Positions 57,556-64,000 of a stretch of 64,000 nt of DNA are shown here, piece after piece. Location of the stretch: positions 999,501 to 1,063,500 of the forward strand of contig NC_051107.1 in the NCBI RefSeq assembly GCF_901709675.1, read 5' to 3'. Origin of the DNA: Syngnathus acus. Its lineage: Eukaryota; Chordata; Actinopteri; Syngnathiformes; Syngnathidae. Position 1 is the first letter of the stretch. The number at the start of each line of letters is the position of its first letter. A program made the translations under genes and the position numbers. The notes beneath the pieces are model-generated. The model searched no databases. It saw only the letters and a list, made by a program, of their open reading frames with translations, and had not been told where the DNA came from.

Positions 57556-60500
57556 CGTAATGCTTCTTCATTAGCACTCAGACCAGCATCAGGAAGCAGC
57601 GAGTAGTACCGAGCCACAGCTTGTGACGAGCGTGGCCGCCAGATGATTCGGAGAAGCTAATGAGGTCGACGTGTAGAACCTTGTAGCAAACTTGTCAAGT
57701 GGATGCTAGGCTCAAAGGAGGTAGAGGGGGGGGGGCAGAGCGGGCCGCTGGAGGAAAGTGATGAAAGCGTCCGGGAGGCAAGAAAAGACTTTGAGTTCAA
57801 GTACTAATGAACGAGTGGAAATGTGTCGCAGTGCATGTCAATGCATCATTACCTTGGATGAGGTTCTTTTGACTTTGGTCACCTGGTCATCAATTCAGAA
57901 ACTGACCACGAATAATTTGTCTTGCCTTCTTTGCATTGGAGCAGAAAACAGTTTGAGTCATACTCAAGCTGTCTCCAACTGTAACGTGGCGGATTAAGGC
58001 AAAGTCGCTCGGCGGCCTCAAGCAGCTCATGCGAGTGAGTCCTTGGTGCCGCCGGGGAAGACCGCACACGCTGCCAAAGCTCCCAACATGTGATATGTGG
58101 ATTATTTAAACACCAGAAAAAAAAGCTGCTTTTACCCAATTGATTTACTTGACAATAGCAAATGCCAAGAACAAATCTCGTTTGTAGAGAGCAACCTGGC
58201 CACTTGACAAACCATTTAGTCGATTCCCAGCCTTGTTTTTGCTTCAAAGACTCTTGTTTTCCGCACCGCAACTCCATTTCCTGGCAATCGCGGCTGAATT
58301 AAAAGGAATGAAAGACACGCATGCCAATATAATATCATCGCTCATGGGATTCATTCGCAACTGATCATGTCGCTCGCTTGGCAAAGGGTCAGCCAATTTT
58401 CTAACTTCCAAATAAACACGAAACATAATTGACTTTGCCGACTTGGCAGCAGACAAACAAGTTGGAGCGGACACATTTAAAAGACGCCGCGGATTGTAGT
58501 AAAACAGTCAACGATTAACCGGGAATAAAATGACAAACAGATGGCGCTTGTCAACCCGCAGTGACCGCCATTAAGAGACGCTGCAAAATCCTCACGCTCA
58601 CTAAAAGCCCATATTAATTCTCATATTTGCTCAATGAACCAGTCCGCTTCAGACGCGCCTCCATCAATATCACTTCTACCCCACCCTCGAGGCGCCGCCA
58701 TATTGGATCTTAACGATGCCTGCACCTGCGCGGGTGGCAGCTTCCCGCTCTGGACCGGCGCCATCGCTCATCATGGTGCTGGCACTCAGACTGGCAGGCT
58801 TGACCGGCCGGCATCTGTTTAGGGTTAGTTCGGGCCCTGACACCGAAGGGGCCGGCTGCCTGCGGCGATTTATTACCGGGCACGTTGTTTCTTCCCCTGC
58901 TGTGGAAAAAAAGTTAGACTGGGTGCAGGGTTAATCAAAACTGATGTGCAGGGTGTCCTTGGGGGGAGATTTGGTCCCTTTAGGTGTTGTGTTGTCGGAA
59001 GCTGAGTGAAAGACCCACTGGGCCAGGAACACGAGGGAACCGCCAGGAAGTTGAAACAAGCAAAGAATTTGAGTGTTACCCACCGCTGCCATCTTTCCGT
59101 CTACCAGGAAGCTCCGTGTGGGACGCCTTGGAACATCTGGCTGCATTAGCTCGACCTTCCCCTTAGTGCTCGAGGACTTTCTCTCATCGGTGCTCTCTTT
59201 ATCGCACTGAAACATCATCATTTCTCTGGGAGTCCATCTGTTATTCTTTCAGGCCATTACAATTATGAATTGGACATTTATTAATAGTAAAACTACCCAC
59301 ACAGGGACCAGGTGAGGTTATGATGTGATAGCATCATTTGCAGTTAGCCTTGATCCTGTGAGATTTTACATAATTTTACTGTCAGGTCTGGGAGTGACAT
59401 AGTTCTCACCGTAGTTGTCAAATGATGTGAACGAATTACCCGGCTTGCAGTTGTGTTAGCAAACAAGAAAGGTGAATTTTTATTTCTAGATGAAAGGACT
59501 GTCAGTCACATTGGAAAAAGCATCGCATGAGAACAGGACGTGTCTCGTATGTTCTCAGAGTGTAAGTAAGCGCTTCAGCTCAAGTATAAAAATAGAATCG
59601 GCAGTTTTTATCCTTGTCCGGTTGGATGACATTTATGGCTGCGTCTCATTGTGTTCTTGGTGACATCTTTCAGTTTTCTCAGCTTGTCATGAGGAGTCAA
59701 CGGTCGCCAGTCCGATATTTTACTTCTTGCCAACTTTCCCAGAGTTTTACCTCTCTTACTCTCAAGTCGTTCCCGCTTTCCTTCAATACAAGACTGAAGT
59801 TGAATTTTGCTGACACGGCACGTGGAGAGTCCTGCCAAGACTATAGGACATCACTCTCCAATACAGCTCCATCACGCTCATCCAAGCTGCTTCTCTACCT
59901 AGACTGGACCTGGCACGTGGGAGACTGAAGGAATTTAATATACCATGTTGAATGGTCCTGCTTTTCTCTGTTATCTCCACCTGCCCGGAACGCAGCGTTT
60001 AAGATAAAGGATGGCCTGCCCTCCTCTCTCATGAAGATGGATCAGCTCCCACTGGAAGGTTATTCTGACCGGGGCTTTGCTTTCAGATTCTGGAGGAAGA
60101 GAAGGATGCCTGGAAACCAAGACCATTCCCACAAAGGTGTAGGCGAGAGTGTCGTTTGTGAAATTAACATAAAGTTAACATGTGTGAGTACACTGGTCCT
60201 GACAAGACGGGTGTGAAAGTGAGGAACGCTAATTGACCCGCCCCCCCACTGCTTGATGTACCAGTACCCAAAATCTCCACACTCCCTGACGTGGATGACA
60301 TCCAAAAGGACGCTCATACTTGTTTTGCTATTGGTGAAAGTGTAGATTTGTATTGAATTCGTGTTTACCCGACTCTACAAATTTACAGCACTGGGCCATC
60401 CTCCATTAATTAGAAAAGTGCATCAGCAAGATTAACGCGACCAATAATGAAGTTGAGCTGATGAGGGAGGCAACATGCAACTCGCTGGATAAATGGTTAT

Positions 60501-60795
60501 TACCGCCAGCGAGATTTAAAGACGCCAAGCCATAACAAATCCATGCGAGTCCCGCTTTGTGTTACAGCATGTGGCGAGTACAGTCACCATCTGTGTGTGT
60601 GTGCGTGTGTCATCCTGGCACAATATGAGCCAGGACACACCAACTGGAGCAACGAAAAGCACAGATGAGCTTTGGAAGGTTTTTGGGAAAACTCAGATCC
60701 CTCTGCAAGATGTTTTATATTTGATATTGCCTCAGTGGCAAAACAAAATTAAATGACTTCTTTGCCATTTTCCCACACAGAGAGATTAGATATAT
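57556..60795. other. Unique non-coding DNA
   Basis: A G run at 57727-57735. Several minus-strand frames (57879-58277, 58931-59221) look slightly protein-like but lack convincing paired splice sites or known domains. No gene is called. Confidence 0.4.
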
Positions 60796-60973
60796 CAGGG
60801 GTCACCAACTCCGGTCCTAACCAGCTTGTTTTAGGTGCAGCACACCTAATTCAAATGATCAGCTCATCAGAAAGCCTGATACTGATGATTTGAATCAGGT
60901 GTGTTGACTTGACTTGACTTGACTTGACTTGTTGGCGCGAGGATGCATCCAAAACAGGTTGGACAGAGGCCAA
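60796..60973. mobile_element. Degraded hAT miniature element related to the one at 57349
   Basis: Begins CAGGGGTCACCAACTCCGGT. GCACACCTAATTCAAATGAT and the inverse ATTTGAATCAGGTGTGTTGA form the arms. The right terminus is lost. It contains five or so tandem TTGAC units at 60904-60930. Confidence 0.65.
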
Positions 60974-61946
60974 GTTCTACGTTGATAATTGTAGTTACTG
61001 CACTCATTTTTCTCTTCTGTCTGCTTTCAAAAGTAATTTGACTGCATCCCAAAAAAATTCCCCTTTGGAGAGTACGAAGTAATTAGAGTGTGGGTGCTTG
61101 TGAGCGTGTCATGACTCATACATTAATCTATCATTTTGCCGTCTCTTTTTGTCCCTCTTGCAAAGACGATTTGAGTGCGCATTTTAGAATCTGCATTGCA
61201 CCCGCGAGAAGCCGGCAAAAATAATCGCTGCTTGTGAGCGATTCCTTTCAGTCTAGACGAGACCAGACTTACTTTCTTAACTATTCACTTTCAATTTGGA
61301 TATCTCTGTGATACAATCTCTGCGATGTTTCTACCAGCTGCCATCAAGTGACCTTTTGTTTTCCAAGATAGTCTAATTTAGAAAGACAATCATGCCACAA
61401 GAAGCTTCTCTACTTTCCCACTAAAAAGTTCCTGTTTCTCTTCCCATGCCCTTTTGCTGCTCTGCTTTACATGCAAATGCTCACGTTATCCCGGTAGCCT
61501 CTTACGCACTGGTGCAGAACCTTCATCGACATTGATCTTGCCGCTTTATCTGCTCTGTGCTTCGTCCTTCTCCCTCTCATGCCGCCTAATGAACTCGCCA
61601 GCGCCTAATGCAGCTGAACAGACCCCCTCCACGCTCATACCAATGAGCGTCAGCCCGCACCGCTGCCATTACCTTTTGATGTAGTCAAGCTAAGGTATGC
61701 ACAGGTAGAGGCTAGGATAAAGGGTCTCAAGGCGGTGTGATTGGCAGACACATTTAAAGCCGCTTATTAAGTTCATATCAGCCTGATGGGTACAGCTTAG
61801 CCAGGGCTCCATTCTGGGGGATTCAGCAACCTTGTGTGAAGAGAATACCTCATCGTAATAGCCAGTTTTCTCTTGAAATCGGAATTCGAATTGTATGCCG
61901 TAGAAATGCGATTTATGTTTATCGTTAATCTGCTAACCTTCACGAC
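60974..61946. other. Unique non-coding DNA
   Basis: No gene or bounded repeat recognised. Confidence 0.4.
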
Positions 61947-63286
61947 TACCGTATTTTCCGCCCTAAAAGGCGCACCTAAAAACCTAAAATTTTCTCAAAA
62001 GCCGACAGTGCGCCTTATAGGCCAGTGCGCCTTATATATGGATCAACTGATGAATTTGTTGATCCATACTGGTTGTACACAGTGCTCTGCCAAAATGTTT
62101 CAGTACGTTTTAGTACGACTAATAAATTACAAGGTCGCATCGCTTCCCAGCATTACGGCAACTGTAGTCAGGGGGCGTCACCGAATAGCTGTTGTACCCG
62201 CGAGGCTATTTCCTGTCAAAATAGGCTGCTCTGTTAATGTTTCGAGTAAATCTACGGATCGATATGGAAGGGAAACATAGGTAAGTAGTACCAATGCGTT
62301 AGATCGAACTTTAGTCAGTTCCGATCATTTTATAGGAGATCGTTTGAGAAACGCGATTGTTTACACTTTGCTGAGGCTCATGGGAGATTGCGAGGTGAGG
62401 CTCGTGAGACTTTGCGGATGGCTAATGCTATTTCGATAGCTGCTATACGTACCAGGCTATTTCATGTCAAAATAGGCTGCTCTGTTAATGTTTCGAGTAA
62501 ATCTACGTATCGATATGGAAGGGAAACATAGGTAAGTAGTACCAATGCGTTGGATCGAACTTTAGTCAGTTCCGATCATTTTATAGGAGATCGTTTGAGA
62601 AACGCGATTGTTTACACTTTGCTGAGGCTCATGGGAGATTGCGAGGTGAGGCTCGTGAGACTTTGCGGATGGCTAATGCTATTGCGATAGCTGCTATACG
62701 TACCAGGCTATTTCATGTCAAAATAGGCTGCTCTGTTAATGTTTCGAGTAAATCTACGGATCGATATGGAAGGGAAACATAGGTAAGTAGTACCAATGCG
62801 TTAGATCGAACTTTAGTCAGTTCCGATCATTTTATAGGAGATCGTTTGAGAAACGCGATTGTTTACACTTCGCTGAGGCTCGTGAGACTTTGCGGATGGC
62901 TAATGCTATTGCGATAGCTGCTATACGTACCAGGCTATTTCATGTCAAAATAGGCTGCTCTGTTAATGTTTCGAGTAAATCTACGGATCGATATGGAAGG
63001 GAAACATAGGTAAGTAGTACCAATGCGTTAGATCGAACTTTAGTCAGTTCTGATCATTTTATAGGAGATCGTTTGAGAAACGCGATTGTTTACAGAGGGC
63101 TCGTTGGTTATTGGCTAGTGGATGCATACCGCAACCCTAGTCAACCTCAGTTTGATGCAGTATAGCTTCTATTTTATGCGCCTTATAAGCCGGTGCGCCC
63201 TATATATGGACAAAGTTTTAAAATGGGCCGTTCATTGAAGGTGCGCCTTATAACCCGGTGCGCCTTTTAGGGCGGAAAATACGGTA
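61947..63286. mobile_element. TA-flanked element with perfect 30-bp inverted ends and internal tandem array
   Basis: The left end TACCGTATTTTCCGCCCTAA continues to 61976 and is exactly mirrored at 63257-63286. Total length is 1340 bp including flanking TA. Inside each end, GTGCGCCTTATA-type motifs recur (about 62008, 62026, 63179, 63195, 63241). The centre is four 251-bp tandem repeats. The 135-codon open frame at 61873-62280 crosses the left end and is not a gene. No transposase is encoded, so mobility would need a helper. The superfamily is not certain; TA duplication suggests Tc1/mariner-like transposition. Confidence 0.88.
62183..63094 (+). repeat. Tandem repeat, period 251 bp, about 3.7 copies
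   Basis: The anchor AAAATAGGCTGCTCTGTTAA occurs at 62218, 62469, 62720 and 62947. The first two intervals are 251 bp and the third 227 bp, owing to a 24-bp loss in a GAGGCTCATGGGAGATTGCG segment. Copies differ by only a few bases, so the expansion is recent or homogenised. The unit's start is diverged in copy 1. Confidence 0.95.
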
Positions 63287-63510
63287 ATTCGGTTAGCTAG
63301 CCAGAATTAGCTTCTATTAGACATTGCCTTATGAGGACTCGCTCACCATAATCTCAATATTCCCCTGATTGTCAGTCATGTGGCAATCTAAATGTAAGAG
63401 GCTTGAAAGAGACTCTTCACCTCATGCTAAAGATGATTAGCATGACGTTAGAGGCGATGGCTATTTTGCTAAATGATCTGGTATTGCCCACGTAGATCTA
63501 CAGCGTAGAT

Positions 63511-63733
63511 CACAGGTGTCAAACACAAGGCCCGGGGGCCAGATACGACCCGCCACATCATTTTATGTGGCCCGCGAAGACAAATTGTTCATCAAATCCG
63601 TGTGTCATTACTAGAATTGCAAATTGTCTTCACTTTTAAAAATATCTTTTTTTTTAAAATATTTGACCAGTTTTTACTCGTTTGATTTGAAAACGAGTTA
63701 TTTGTCAGTTTGTTTTGTAGCTTATATTGTATA
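63511..63733 (+). mobile_element. hAT element of the GGGCCAGAT family, copy 3 (left part, interrupted)
   Basis: Begins CACAGGTGTCAAACACAAGG and continues parallel to the copy at 51793, up to TTTGTCAGTTTGTTTTGTAG. It is then interrupted at 63734 by another element. The remainder would lie beyond the window. Confidence 0.8.
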
Positions 63734-64000
63734 TACCGTTTTTTTCCATGTATAATGCGCCCCCATGTATAATACGCACCCTAAAAATGGCATGTTGATG
63801 CTGGAAAAAAGCCTGTACCCATGTATAATACGCACCCAAATTTTGACTCTTACTTAAGTCCGTAAACGTAAAATTATTTCAGAAAAAAGATCATCTTTGG
63901 GAACAACCGGATGTTATTCTGCCGGTCAGTATCACTGCGCATGCGCTAGCAAACTCAATAGCGAAGAAATGTTTCGGATTTGTGTAGGGTACATTGTGAC
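63734..64000. mobile_element. TA-flanked miniature element, TACCGTTTTTTTCCATG end, copy 2 (cut by window end)
   Basis: TACCGTTTTTTTCCATGTAT at the left end is followed by sequence nearly identical to 47975-48242, differing by a few substitutions and a 3-bp loss. It is inserted into the hAT copy at 63511. The right end is outside the window. Confidence 0.85.

Noticed and set aside
57995-58050. Possible short exon ending at GCGA|GTGAGT
   Set aside because: The reading frame is short with a stop close upstream and no clear acceptor, so it is not distinguishable from chance.
58931-59221. 96-codon minus-strand frame with a possible TTTCAG acceptor and a charged, protein-like translation
   Set aside because: The acceptor lacks a pyrimidine tract, the donor is weak, and the plus strand is also open over 60 codons.
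62183-63094. Regular repeats that could be mistaken for a CRISPR array
   Set aside because: The unit is 251 bp with no spacers, lies inside a eukaryotic transposon-like element, and the genome is a fish genome.

Overview
This window is nuclear DNA from a ray-finned (teleost) fish. It is gene-poor and rich in transposable elements. The evidence is a compact intron-containing gene with GT-AG splice sites, a near full-length Rex3 retrotransposon (a teleost RTE-clade family) with an exact target-site duplication, many hAT, pogo/Tigger and TA-flanked miniature elements, and long CA, ATCC and homopolymer tracts. I did not try to place it below teleosts.

Layout. About 1-2.0 kb has no visible gene. 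At 2.29-4.12 kb lies the one complete protein gene I can support: a three-exon DUF829/TMEM53-like alpha/beta-hydrolase, 306 residues, plus strand, with all splice phases matching and a promoter-like block just upstream. From 4.3 to 16.4 kb there is AT-rich non-coding DNA, a 328-bp pogo-like miniature element, a CpG/ACGTG-rich block at 6.5-7.1 kb, several hAT-type repeats, a short 5'-truncated Rex3 tail with a 12-bp duplication, and a solo LTR split by a later hAT insertion. From 16.4 to 26 kb there is a long CA microsatellite, a Tigger-like element carrying internal 160-bp tandem repeats, copies of a palindromic hAT miniature element, and a degenerate repeat array.

The 26.1-32.2 kb segment is the richest. 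Two inverted copies of a ~683-bp non-autonomous hAT element flank a 3.36-kb Rex3 copy with a 14-bp target duplication. Both hAT copies contain a captured fragment that resembles the 5' end of Rex3. An ATCC microsatellite follows. From 32 to 61 kb most sequence looks single-copy and non-coding, interrupted by hAT and TA-flanked miniature elements. One possible minus-strand protein-coding exon lies at 53.16-53.31 kb. The last 2 kb contains a TA-flanked element with a perfect 30-bp inverted repeat and a 251-bp tandem array, then a nested pair of elements running off the window end.

No operon-like or multi-gene system is present. The sequence is mainly a record of successive transposon insertions beside one small enzyme-like gene. 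The long single-copy parts may be intergenic or intronic and could hold regulatory elements, but sequence alone cannot show this.
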